From an uncultured Christensenella sp. (GTDB taxonomy: Bacteria; Bacillota; Clostridia; Christensenellales; UBA1242), in NCBI GenBank assembly GCA_948471335.1, contig CAOKRZ010000036.1:1-8692 (forward strand): DNA of 8,692 nucleotides, written 5' to 3'. Position 1 is the stretch's first letter. Each line of letters opens with the position of its first letter. Positions 1 through 6,650 of this stretch are shown one piece after another. The position numbers were made by a program, and so were the translations under genes. The notes under the pieces are model-generated. The model was not told the DNA's origin, did not search any database, and was given only the letters and a program-made list of their open reading frames with translations.

Positions 1-138
1 CTGTTATCAAAGTATAGACATAATGTTATAATAACCCCACATATTGCAGGGGGCTCAAAACAAGCATTGGATAGAATGCATTTGGAAATAGCAACACAAA
101 TTAAAAAGTGTCTAATTAATGATGATTATTTCAACTAA
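1..138 (+). CDS. D-isomer-specific 2-hydroxyacid dehydrogenase, C-terminal end (partial)
   Basis: Only the last 45 codons are inside the window; the gene begins upstream of base 1. The reading frame contains VIITPHIAGG followed by a helix ending in a run of Lys. TPHIAG is the catalytic-histidine motif of NAD-dependent D-2-hydroxyacid dehydrogenases (D-lactate, phosphoglycerate, glyoxylate/hydroxypyruvate types), and the following segment fits the last helix that returns to the catalytic domain. His14 of the fragment (bases 40-42) would be the acid/base residue that works with a Glu in the missing part. The TAA stop is followed within four bases by a strong hairpin terminator, so this is the end of its transcript. 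Substrate cannot be inferred from the fragment. There is no ACT domain after the His motif, so a long-type SerA is unlikely. Confidence 0.75.
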   Translation: MLSKYRHNVIITPHIAGGSKQALDRMHLEIATQIKKCLINDDYFN

Positions 139-141
139 CAA

Positions 142-169
142 AAAAATCAGCTTTAAAAAGCTGATTTTT
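142..169. terminator. Bidirectional rho-independent terminator
   Basis: A 12-bp perfect stem (142-153 with 158-169) has a TAAA loop. The core TCAGCTT/AAGCTGA is flanked by A on the left and T on the right, so it gives a U-tract in both directions. It sits between convergent genes: the dehydrogenase tail (stop at 138) and the minus-strand gene that ends at 182. Confidence 0.92.
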
Positions 170-181
170 GTATTGAAAAGT

Positions 182-1030
182 CTATGAAAGTTCTCTCTCA
201 ATTTTTGCCACATTTTCTTCGGTGAGTGAAAAGTGTGTCTCTTTGATTTCATCTTCTGAAAGGTTAAGGCTTTCAAATTCTTCATGCGGTTCAGAAGAGC
301 CGACGATTTTTATTTTTTTGTTATGAAGATAAATGTATGAGTTTAAATGATAACGCAAGGCTTTATAAACAGGGTGAGAAAAATCATCTGGCGTACAAAA
401 GAGCATTCCAATAGGGTATGCTTCAAAGCACGAAGCTTTCGGATTTTCTGGGAAAAAGCTGATTGTAAGATGCTCAATATAATCAAATATGTTTGCAAAA
501 GTTTGCTTACTGAGGTCGATATTTATAAGTCTTACAATAAGTTTGATATATTGGTCATATTCTGAAGGATTGCTCTTTCCATTTAAAGCGTTTTCAAAGC
601 AAGATTGCAAAACCGAAAAATCAATTTGTGTGCTGAAAGTGAATGCTGCTGTTTTACCTCTTTTATTTATGTCGGAACTGCCTGTAAATTTTTCACGATC
701 ATCAAGTTTGCTTAAATCAGAGAAACTTTCAAAACTGAGCTGCATTCTTCTGTTAGCAAACCCCGCATTACAAATGTTTTGGCAAAGTCTGATGATTGTA
801 TCGTTTGACAAATTGTTGCAGCTGAAGCAGATGTATGGGCCTCCAAATCCTTTTTCTTCAATATGACCTTTGCAGCAAGCGTGGGTGTTGATATTGTTTT
901 TCCACAAGAAAAGCAAAAGTTCTTTCAACTTTTCATCACCTTCGCAAAATTCATTTGCCCATGCGTTTTGTTCGTCAATGCTTAAGTCGGGCATATATTT
1001 ATCAAGCGTATGCCCATTTTGATATCCCAT
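182..1030 (-). CDS. Uncharacterised 282-aa protein with a Cys/His-rich THACCKGH motif
   Basis: I do not recognise a named family. The ATG at 1030 is well supported by AGGAGGA (1037-1043) 6 bases upstream. The protein is soluble, with no signal peptide or membrane segment. The N-terminal part has an aromatic/acidic helix (about 24-45) leading into T49-H-A-C-C-K-G-H56, then PYICFSC (66-71). The spacing of H50, C52, C53, H56, C68 and C71 would suit a metal site or a cluster of reactive cysteines, but this is inference. The middle (95-145) reads as beta strands, 155-190 as helices, and the C terminus (250-282) is acidic. It is transcribed alone, divergently from the HD-domain gene, and ends at a shared terminator. 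I have seen similar ACC-x-GH stretches in Firmicutes hypothetical proteins, without an assigned function. Confidence 0.8.
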   Translation of the reverse strand: MGYQNGHTLDKYMPDLSIDEQNAWANEFCEGDEKLKELLLFLWKNNINTHACCKGHIEEKGFGGPYICFSCNNLSNDTIIRLCQNICNAGFANRRMQLSFESFSDLSKLDDREKFTGSSDINKRGKTAAFTFSTQIDFSVLQSCFENALNGKSNPSEYDQYIKLIVRLINIDLSKQTFANIFDYIEHLTISFFPENPKASCFEAYPIGMLFCTPDDFSHPVYKALRYHLNSYIYLHNKKIKIVGSSEPHEEFESLNLSEDEIKETHFSLTEENVAKIERELS

Positions 1031-1049
1031 AATATTTCCTCCTATAAAA

Positions 1050-1079
1050 ATTGTAGCACAATTGCAGTTTTTAATTCAA
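1050..1079 (-). promoter_or_regulatory. Promoter for the 282-aa minus-strand gene
   Basis: On the minus strand, TTGAAT (1074-1079), an 18-bp spacer and TACAAT (1050-1055) form a reasonable sigma-A-type promoter. Transcription would start near 1043, just before the ribosome binding site. It stands back to back with the plus-strand promoter, with only 8 bp between the two -35 elements. Confidence 0.55.
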
Positions 1080-1087
1080 CGATTTTC

Positions 1088-1116
1088 TTTACAATATTTT
1101 AAAATTAAACTATAAT
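1088..1116 (+). promoter_or_regulatory. Promoter for the HD-domain/TfoX-like gene pair
   Basis: TTTACA (1088-1093), a 17-bp spacer and a perfect TATAAT (1111-1116) predict a start near 1123. This leaves a leader of about 110 nt before the ATG at 1234, unusually long for this window. The leader is A/G-rich. It carries an orphan AAAGGAG (1131-1137) with no start codon at a usable distance and a weak AT stem (1138-1169). I recognise no riboswitch in it. Confidence 0.7.
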
Positions 1117-1233
1117 GAAGTTGCAAAAATAAAGGAGCTTTAACGACTTTTTTACAAAAGATTTTAAAGAGAAAGAGCAAAGTTCTTAAAAGATGTAAAG
1201 ACATAGAAATAGCTTATAGTGGAGGCAAAGGAA

Positions 1234-1770
1234 ATGAAAAGCTTATATGAAGAAATTTTCAAACTAAAAACAACTCTAAGAGCGGGTTGGCTTGTGATGC
1301 AAGCGTCTGATAAGAAGTCAGGGGCTGGCAGAGTGGAGAGTGACGGAGAACATGCCTTTTCGATGGCTATTCTTGCACTAGAAATTATGAAGAAAGAAAA
1401 GTTGAAGCTTGATGAGCTGAAGGTGTTAAAAATGGTTTTGTACCACGAGATAGGCGAGATCGAGTTTGGGGATCACTGTGTTCGTTTGGAAAATATTTCA
1501 AGAGAAGAGAAGTTTGAAGCTGAGAATAAGTGCATCAAGCGTATATCTGAGGAATATGATATGCCTGAAATTTTGCAGTTGTGGCTTGAATTTGAAGAGA
1601 ACAAAACCCCTGAAGCAAAGTTCGTTAAGGAGATGGATAAGCTTGATGCAATTTTGCAAAGCAAAATTTATTCGTCAATCAAAGGGGACGACGACGTATT
1701 TAATGAATTTTACAATAGTTACAAAACGCTTGCTGAAAAGTACAAAAAGTATATTCCAAATGGGAGGTAA
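1234..1770 (+). CDS. HD-domain phosphohydrolase, YfbR/HDDC2-like (putative 5'-deoxynucleotidase)
   Basis: This 178-aa protein has the layout of the HDDC2/YfbR branch of HD hydrolases, which remove phosphate from deoxynucleoside monophosphates. An N-terminal helix ends in R-x-G-W, followed by R33-V-E-S-D-G-E-H40 (first metal His), YHEIGEIEFGD (70-80) and KEMDKLD (132-138), in which D135 would be the last metal ligand. The metal-binding HD pair is H71-E72 here, a conservative Asp-to-Glu change that I believe also occurs in some family members. I chose the ATG at 1234 because GGAGG (1221-1225) lies 8 bases upstream; the in-frame GTG at 1219 has no ribosome binding site, and a stop precedes it at 1210. 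The gene is followed after 3 bp by the TfoX-like gene, so the two are co-transcribed. Substrate is inferred from the family only. Confidence 0.82.
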   Translation: MKSLYEEIFKLKTTLRAGWLVMQASDKKSGAGRVESDGEHAFSMAILALEIMKKEKLKLDELKVLKMVLYHEIGEIEFGDHCVRLENISREEKFEAENKCIKRISEEYDMPEILQLWLEFEENKTPEAKFVKEMDKLDAILQSKIYSSIKGDDDVFNEFYNSYKTLAEKYKKYIPNGR

Positions 1771-1773
1771 GTC

Positions 1774-2070
1774 ATGGCGACAAGCAAAGAATACAAAAAT
1801 TATGTTGTGGATCAGCTTGATGCTGCGTGTGGAGAAATTACATGCAGGCCAATGATGGGAGAATTTCTCCTTTATTTCAGAGGGCTTTTGTTTGGGGGAA
1901 TTTATGACGGCCGTGTGCTTGTTAAGATTGTTGAAACAAACAAGGGTTTCGGGTTAAAGGAAGAGATCCCTTACAAAGGTGCGAAGCCGATGTTTATGAT
2001 TGAAGACCTTGAAGAGGCTATTCTTGTGAAAGAAATTGTGCATGCAATATGTCAAGGTTTGAAAAAATAG
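1774..2070 (+). CDS. TfoX/Sxy N-terminal-domain protein
   Basis: This 98-aa protein is almost entirely one TfoX N-terminal domain: CRPMMGEFLLYFRG (about 24-37), then FGGIYDGRVLVK (40-51), then a PYKGAKPMF segment (66-74) and a closing helix. In gamma-proteobacteria the full Sxy/TfoX protein, with an additional C-terminal domain, is a competence co-activator acting with CRP. Short stand-alone copies are common in Firmicutes and their role is not established, so a competence function should not be assumed. The start ATG is 4 bases after the HD-gene stop, and its GGGAGG site (1762-1767) lies inside the end of the HD gene, which indicates translational coupling. I see no hairpin terminator after it; transcription may run on towards the next gene. 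Confidence 0.85.
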   Translation: MATSKEYKNYVVDQLDAACGEITCRPMMGEFLLYFRGLLFGGIYDGRVLVKIVETNKGFGLKEEIPYKGAKPMFMIEDLEEAILVKEIVHAICQGLKK

Positions 2071-2102
2071 CAAAAAAGATAATTTATTTTGAATAAAAGT
2101 TT

Positions 2103-2131
2103 TTGGAAAATGTCACACTATCTTATATAAA
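2103..2131 (+). promoter_or_regulatory. Possible weak promoter for the acidic-tail protein
   Basis: TTGGAA (2103-2108), 17 bp, TATAAA (2126-2131). The predicted start (about 2138) would fall inside the GGAGGG ribosome binding site (2134-2139), so this is either slightly misplaced or the gene is read from the upstream operon. Confidence 0.3.
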
Positions 2132-2144
2132 ATGGAGGGTGTGA

Positions 2145-2822
2145 ATGAAATTTTTATTTGCGTTGATGGCAATTCCTGTTTTCTTATGTGCTCAAGCTGG
2201 GATTTTGCCAGATGTTTTTGGTGAGGCGGAAATGGTTAAGGTTTACAACAACGGTCAAGAAATCGTTATGAGCGAGGAGGCTCAAGAAAAATTTGACGAA
2301 CTTTTTATTGAATCAATCTCTGGAAGCAGGCAAATGCCGGCGTTTGCAGTTGCAATCCACAAGTTGACTATGGAAGACTTCAAACAAGGTTATTGGGTTA
2401 AGTTTGATTATGGCAAGAAGATGAACGCAAGCGGAATGCCTTTTGATCAACTTCTTATTCATGTTCAAAAAGATGTCAGTGGGATCAATGTTATACGAGG
2501 CAACAACGGCAAGTTTGATGGCAGATGCTATTATCTTGACCTTGAAGAGAATCTCGACAAGATTTATGACTTTCTTGTAAATATTGAAGCTCTGCCAAGC
2601 GGCGAAATCAAATTTGAAGTTGAGAAGAGTGAAGAGCCAGAAGTTGAAATTGTTGAAGAGGAAGAAGATGATGACGATGAAGATTTGGAAGCGTCAAACA
2701 TCCCTTCAGTCAACAAAGATAAAGACAATGAAAACAAAGTGATCCAACAAGATGTAAGCGAAAAAAGAGATGCAAAAGAAGCGCTCTTTGAGGCAGTTTC
2801 ACAATTTAATGAAGAGGAATAA
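2145..2822 (+). CDS. Uncharacterised 225-aa protein with a strongly acidic C-terminal tail
   Basis: I do not recognise this family. The ATG has a strong GGAGGG site 5 bases upstream. Residues 3-15 are hydrophobic and are followed by A16-Q-A18, which could be a short signal peptide, but the n-region has a single Lys, so secretion is doubtful. Residues 28-150 form one mixed alpha/beta domain with alternating strands (VKFDYG, LLIHVQ, INVIRGNNG, CYYLDLE) and a helix at 134-147. From about 158 to 183 the chain is almost all Glu/Asp, with four Asp in a row, followed by a Lys/Asp/Asn-rich linker and a short amphipathic helix (208-222). Such a tail could bind cations or basic partners; this is inference. 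It lies between the HD/TfoX pair and pflB and ends at its own terminator. Confidence 0.78.
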   Translation: MKFLFALMAIPVFLCAQAGILPDVFGEAEMVKVYNNGQEIVMSEEAQEKFDELFIESISGSRQMPAFAVAIHKLTMEDFKQGYWVKFDYGKKMNASGMPFDQLLIHVQKDVSGINVIRGNNGKFDGRCYYLDLEENLDKIYDFLVNIEALPSGEIKFEVEKSEEPEVEIVEEEEDDDDEDLEASNIPSVNKDKDNENKVIQQDVSEKRDAKEALFEAVSQFNEEE

Positions 2823-2852
2823 AACAGAATTGCGAAGCAATCTGTTTTTTTT
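2823..2852 (+). terminator. Rho-independent terminator after the acidic-tail gene
   Basis: The hairpin has AACAGA (2823-2828) pairing with TCTGTT (2841-2846) and TTGC (2830-2833) pairing with GCAA (2837-2840), with one bulged A and a GAA loop. A run of eight T (2845-2852) follows. The stem begins directly after the stop codon and isolates pflB transcription. Confidence 0.9.
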
Positions 2853-2865
2853 CTTTCATATTTAT

Positions 2866-2894
2866 TTGGTGGCAAAAATTTTTTATGATATAAT
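2866..2894 (+). promoter_or_regulatory. pflB promoter (extended -10)
   Basis: A perfect TATAAT (2889-2894) is preceded by TG one base upstream (2886-2887), making an extended -10. The -35 TTGGTG (2866-2871) is only moderate, with a 17-bp spacer. Predicted start is about 2901, giving a leader near 23 nt with AAGGAG at 2911-2916. I see no clear Rex- or CRP/FNR-type operator, but cannot exclude one. Confidence 0.75.
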
Positions 2895-2923
2895 TTGGAT
2901 GCACAAATAAAAGGAGAAAAAAT

Positions 2924-5185
2924 ATGAGCAAAAAAGTTGAAGTTAAAGAGCTTGAACCATGGAAAGGTTTTAAAGGCGAAGATTGGAAAAATTCAATCAA
3001 TGTCAGCGACTTTATTTTGAAAAACTATACAGAGTATAAAGGCGGGGACGAATTCCTTGCGCCAATTTCTGAAAAAACAAAGAAGGTTTGGGAGAAGATC
3101 GACAAGCTTCTTGCCCTTGAAAGAAAGAAGGGGCTTCTTGATGTTGAACTGAAAGCAGTTTCAGGAATCAACACTTTTAAAGCAGGATACATTGACAAGA
3201 AAAACGAAGTTGTTGTTGGTCTTCAAACTGACAAACCTCTCAAAAGAATTGTCAACCCATTTGGTGGAATCAGAACTGCAAAGCAAGCGCTTGAAGCATA
3301 TGGCAAACATATGGACAAAAGACTTGAAGAGATCTTCACTTCTGGAACAAGAAAAACTCACAATGACGGTGTTTTTGACGCTTACACACCAGACATTCGC
3401 GCAGCACGCTCTGCTGGGCTTTTGACTGGTCTCCCTGACGCTTATGGAAGAGGAAGAATCATTGGCGACTATCGCCGTGTTGCACTTTATGGAATTGACA
3501 AACTTATCGAAGAGAAGAAAGCAGATCTTAACATGCCTTCTGTTCTTGATGTGTCAACTGAAGAAGGCATTCGTCACAGAGAAGAAATCTCTGAGCAGAT
3601 CAGAGCTCTTGTCGCAATAAAAGAAATGGCAAAAGGTTATGGTTTTGACATTTCTCGTCCTGCAGTCAACGCAAAAGAAGCTGTGCAATGGCTTTACTTT
3701 GGCTACCTTGCATCAGTTAAGGAAAACAACGGCGCTGCAATGAGTCTTGGCAGAACTTCAACTTTCCTTGACATATATATTGAAAGAGATTTGAAAGCTG
3801 GCGTGCTTACTGAACTTGAAGCACAAGAGCTTATCGATCAATTCATTATCAAACTTCGTCTTGTTCGTCATCTTAGAACTCCTGACTATGACGAAATCTT
3901 TGCTGGCGATCCAACTTGGGTTACTGAAAGCATTGGCGGAATGGCTGACGATAAGAAAAGCCTTGTGACAAAGAACTCTTTCAGATATCTTCACACTCTC
4001 ATCAACCTTGACTCATCTCCAGAGCCAAACCTTACTGTGCTTTGGTCAACAAAGTTGCCTGAAAAATTTAAGGCATACTGCGCAAAAATTTCAATTCTCA
4101 CAGACTCAATTCAATATGAAAGCGATGATGTGATGAGACCAATGTATGGCAATGACTATGCAATTGCTTGCTGCGTTTCAGCAATGGGGCTAGGCAAACA
4201 AATGCAATTCTTTGGTGCGCGATGCAACCTTGCAAAATCACTTCTCTATTCAATCAATGAAGGTCACGACGAAAAGAGCGGCAAGCTTGTCGTAAAGGGC
4301 GTTGCAAAAATGCCAGGCAAAGTGCTTGACTATGAAAAGGTTAAAAAGGCATATTTTGCCACACTTGACAAAGTTGCAAAAACTTATGTTGACGCAATGA
4401 ACATCATTCACTATATGCACGACAAGTATGCTTACGAAGCTGGACAAATGGCACTTCATGACACAAATGTTGAAAGACTTATGGCATTTGGTATGGCAGG
4501 ACTTTCAGTTGCAGCCGACTCACTTTCTGCAATCAAGTTTGCAAAGGTAAGCCCAGTTCGCAACGAAAACGGAATCGCAGTTGATTTCAAAATCGAAGGC
4601 GACTATCCAAAATATGGCAATGACGACGACAGAGTTGACAGCATTGCTGTTGAAATTGTTGAGCATTTCATTGCAAGTCTTAGAAAGAACAAACTCTACC
4701 GCGGTGCAAAACACACTCTTTCAGCACTTACAATCACTTCAAATGTTATGTACGGAAAGAAGACAGGAAACACTCCTGACGGAAGAAAGGCTGGCACTCC
4801 ATTCGCACCTGGCGCAAACCCAATGCATGGAAGAGACTGCTCTGGCGCACTTGCTTCACTCAACTCAGTTGCAAAAATCCCATATTGCAACTGCTGCGAA
4901 GACGGGGTTTCAAACACATTCTCAATTGTTCCACAAGCGCTTGGAAAAGATGAAAAGGGCAGAGTGAAAAACCTTGTTTCAATCATTGACGGCTACTTCA
5001 AACAAGGCGCTCAACACATCAACGTAAACGTGCTTAACCGCGAAAAACTTATCGACGCGATGAATAATCCTGAAAAATATCCAAACCTCACAATAAGAGT
5101 TTCTGGCTATGCCGTAAACTTCAACAAACTTTCACGCGCTCATCAAGAGGAAGTTATTTCAAGAACGTTCCACGAAGCAATCTAA
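2924..5185 (+). CDS. pflB: Formate C-acetyltransferase (pyruvate formate-lyase)
   Basis: This cytoplasmic glycyl-radical enzyme converts pyruvate and CoA into acetyl-CoA and formate, the main anaerobic pyruvate outlet in fermenters. The protein is full length (753 aa; E. coli PflB is 760). The adjacent catalytic cysteines are C416-C417 in IACCVSAMGLGKQMQFFGAR. The TWVTESIGGM segment (W332) matches the pyruvate pocket. The C-terminal radical loop RVSGYAV places the radical glycine at G728. These features separate it from glycerol/diol dehydratases and choline lyase, which lack the double Cys. AAGGAG (2911-2916) supports the ATG. Its activase gene follows after 41 bp without a terminator. Codons look polished for high expression, with many CTT, GCA and GAC. 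The radical glycine makes the active enzyme oxygen-sensitive, which fits an anaerobe. Confidence 0.98.
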   Translation: MSKKVEVKELEPWKGFKGEDWKNSINVSDFILKNYTEYKGGDEFLAPISEKTKKVWEKIDKLLALERKKGLLDVELKAVSGINTFKAGYIDKKNEVVVGLQTDKPLKRIVNPFGGIRTAKQALEAYGKHMDKRLEEIFTSGTRKTHNDGVFDAYTPDIRAARSAGLLTGLPDAYGRGRIIGDYRRVALYGIDKLIEEKKADLNMPSVLDVSTEEGIRHREEISEQIRALVAIKEMAKGYGFDISRPAVNAKEAVQWLYFGYLASVKENNGAAMSLGRTSTFLDIYIERDLKAGVLTELEAQELIDQFIIKLRLVRHLRTPDYDEIFAGDPTWVTESIGGMADDKKSLVTKNSFRYLHTLINLDSSPEPNLTVLWSTKLPEKFKAYCAKISILTDSIQYESDDVMRPMYGNDYAIACCVSAMGLGKQMQFFGARCNLAKSLLYSINEGHDEKSGKLVVKGVAKMPGKVLDYEKVKKAYFATLDKVAKTYVDAMNIIHYMHDKYAYEAGQMALHDTNVERLMAFGMAGLSVAADSLSAIKFAKVSPVRNENGIAVDFKIEGDYPKYGNDDDRVDSIAVEIVEHFIASLRKNKLYRGAKHTLSALTITSNVMYGKKTGNTPDGRKAGTPFAPGANPMHGRDCSGALASLNSVAKIPYCNCCEDGVSNTFSIVPQALGKDEKGRVKNLVSIIDGYFKQGAQHINVNVLNREKLIDAMNNPEKYPNLTIRVSGYAVNFNKLSRAHQEEVISRTFHEAI

Positions 5186-5226
5186 GTGTTTTAAGCACTC
5201 TTAAAAATAAAACATATAGAGGTAAA

Positions 5227-5934
5227 ATGATCAAAGGCAATATTTCAAGCATTGAGACAATGGGCTTAGTCGACGGACCGGGGATAAGGTTCGTCGTCTT
5301 TTTCCAAGGTTGCAGACTTCGTTGCAAATATTGCCACAACCCTGAAACATGGGCAAGGGCAAAAGGGACTTTATCTTTAACGCCAGGCGAGCTTGTTGCA
5401 AAGATTTGCAAATATTCAAACTATTTTGGCTCTGACGGCGGCGTCACTTTTTCGGGCGGTGAGCCACTTTTGCAACCTGAGTTTTTGCTTGAGACGCTTA
5501 AACTTTGCAAAGAGAAGGGTGTTCACACGTGCCTTGATACTGCTGGCGTAGGGCTTGGTGATTATGAGGAAATTCTACGTTATGTAGACCTTGTGATTTT
5601 GGATATCAAGGCTGTTGAAAATCAAGAATATCTCGACCTTGTTGGAATCGAAAACAAGACCTATCTACATTTTCTTTCCGTTTGCCAGAAGATGAAGAAA
5701 AAGATGTGGCTTAGGCAGGTTATTGTTCCAGGGATCAACGATGACGAAAAACATGCTCTGGCTTTAAAAGCCTTTGCAAAAAAGCTCAAAAACATTGAAA
5801 AGATTGAGCTTCTTCCATACAAAACCATTGGCAAACATAAATATGACGAACTGAAAATCAAATATCGTCTTGAAGGCGTGCCTGAAATGGATGAAGAAAA
5901 ATGTAAAACTCTTGAGAAAATTATAAATGAATAA
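5227..5934 (+). CDS. pflA: Pyruvate formate-lyase activating enzyme (radical SAM)
   Basis: PflA uses a [4Fe-4S] cluster and S-adenosylmethionine to abstract hydrogen from the PflB radical glycine. The cluster motif C29-x3-C33-x2-C36 followed by HNPETW is at the same positions as in E. coli PflA. SGGEPLLQPEF (76-86; GGEP at 77-80) is the SAM amino-group motif, and VDGPGIRFVVFFQGC (15-29) is typical of activases. At 235 aa it is slightly shorter than the E. coli protein (246) and has no inserted ferredoxin domain, so it is the PflA rather than the YjjW/CutD type. The ribosome binding site is poor (GAGG at 5219-5222, only 4 bases from the ATG), which would keep activase levels well below PflB. 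It is co-transcribed with pflB and ends at a strong terminator. Confidence 0.96.
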   Translation: MIKGNISSIETMGLVDGPGIRFVVFFQGCRLRCKYCHNPETWARAKGTLSLTPGELVAKICKYSNYFGSDGGVTFSGGEPLLQPEFLLETLKLCKEKGVHTCLDTAGVGLGDYEEILRYVDLVILDIKAVENQEYLDLVGIENKTYLHFLSVCQKMKKKMWLRQVIVPGINDDEKHALALKAFAKKLKNIEKIELLPYKTIGKHKYDELKIKYRLEGVPEMDEEKCKTLEKIINE

Positions 5935-5961
5935 AACGAAGCAAAATCTGCTTCGTTTTTT
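5933..5961. terminator. Bidirectional rho-independent terminator (pflA / BIG2 gene)
   Basis: An 11-bp perfect stem, AAAACGAAGCA (5933-5943) with TGCTTCGTTTT (5949-5959), has a 5-nt loop and a T run to 5961. The left arm starts inside the pflA stop codon and the right side reaches the stop of the convergent minus-strand gene, so one element ends both transcripts. Confidence 0.93.
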
Positions 5962-6577
5962 ATATTGTTTCTTTATAAACTAGTTTGATCGTGACTGTAA
6001 ACCTATGCTCAAAGAAGTTGAAAGTGATGTAACCATCGTTTTGCGATCGTAGAATGATATTCCCAAATTCCGTTGTGTACGAAATGTTTTCTGCTGTGAT
6101 TTGATAGATTGGATCTATAAGCGGTTTCTGATTTTCGCCATAAACCGTGAAGCTGAAAGTTGAATTTTCGGTGTAAAAGAGTGTCAGCCCATCACTCTCG
6201 CAATTTTGCATTGGCTTTAAATCAAACCTTAACTTGCTGCCCTCGACAATAACCATAACTTCTTTTTTTGTTGTCATTTCTCCGCTTGTTGCAATGATCG
6301 TCAGCTTTGTTTCGCCGATCGCAACACCTCTGATTGAATTGCCTTCAACCACAGCAATGCTGTCATCTTCAACAGAAAAAATGATGTCGCTGACTGGAAG
6401 ATTGGCTTGATATCGAATGTCTTGGCTTTCGTTTATCGTCACCGTGATGTCACTGCAAGAAAGCGTAAGAGTGATGGGAGTTTTTTTTCTGGGCAACAAA
6501 AAAGCAAGCAGCAAAATAAGCACTGTCAGTGCCACAAAAACACAAATTATTGAAATCAAAATTTTCTTATCTTTCAT
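5960..6577 (-). CDS. Membrane-anchored protein with a bacterial Ig-like (BIG2) domain
   Basis: The 205-aa protein starts with MKDKK and one long hydrophobic segment (6-28), followed by PRKK, so it is probably a single-pass protein with the rest outside the cell. Residues 36-112 look like a BIG2 fold: LTLSCSDITVTINESQDI, then SVEDDSIAVVEGNSIRGVAIGETKLTIIAT, the usual x-G-V-x-x-G-x-x-x-L-T-I pattern. Residues 115-205 form a second beta-rich region without a family I can name. Such domains serve in surface adhesion or cell-wall proteins. The ATG at 6577 is chosen over an in-frame TTG at 6583, but neither has a Shine-Dalgarno sequence. A TATAAT lies only 17 bases upstream, so the transcript may be nearly leaderless. 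No sorting signal is present. Confidence 0.75.
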   Translation of the reverse strand: MKDKKILISIICVFVALTVLILLLAFLLPRKKTPITLTLSCSDITVTINESQDIRYQANLPVSDIIFSVEDDSIAVVEGNSIRGVAIGETKLTIIATSGEMTTKKEVMVIVEGSKLRFDLKPMQNCESDGLTLFYTENSTFSFTVYGENQKPLIDPIYQITAENISYTTEFGNIILRSQNDGYITFNFFEHRFTVTIKLVYKETI

Positions 6578-6594
6578 TTGCAAATACTTATGCC

Positions 6595-6600
6595 ATTATA
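6595..6600 (-). promoter_or_regulatory. -10 element upstream of the BIG2-protein gene
   Basis: A perfect TATAAT on the minus strand. No good -35 is found at normal spacing; the nearest, TTGCTT at 6621-6626, is 20 bp away. Predicted start is about 6588, giving a 5' UTR near 11 nt with no ribosome binding site. Confidence 0.4.
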
Positions 6601-6650
6601 TTAAACGAAAAACGTCGAAAAAGCAATCATTTTGATTATTTTTGGACGTA

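Noticed and set aside
489..866. A 125-codon plus-strand open frame opposite the 282-aa gene
   Set aside because: It is antisense to a gene with a strong ribosome binding site and a plausible promoter, lacks its own site and has a low-complexity hydrophobic composition.
1123..1233. Known riboswitch in the HD-gene leader
   Set aside because: No conserved core of any riboswitch class I know is visible; the region is short and A/G-rich with weak pairing.
1774..2070. Competence regulator identity (sxy/tfoX) for the TfoX-domain protein
   Set aside because: Only the N-terminal domain is present, and the CRP-S competence pathway is gamma-proteobacterial, so the gene name would be misleading.
2145..2201. 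Lipoprotein signal in the 225-aa protein (Cys15)
   Set aside because: The residues before Cys15 (V-F-L) do not fit a lipobox, and the n-region has only one Lys.
4581..4986. Long open frames on both strands inside pflB
   Set aside because: They overlap a full-length, motif-complete pflB, have no ribosome binding sites and give Leu/Thr- or Phe/Ser-rich sequence typical of frame shadows.
6625..6637. AATCA/TGATT hairpin after the leftward HTH gene as a terminator
   Set aside because: Five base pairs, almost all A-T, with a three-base loop is too weak, although T runs follow on the minus strand.
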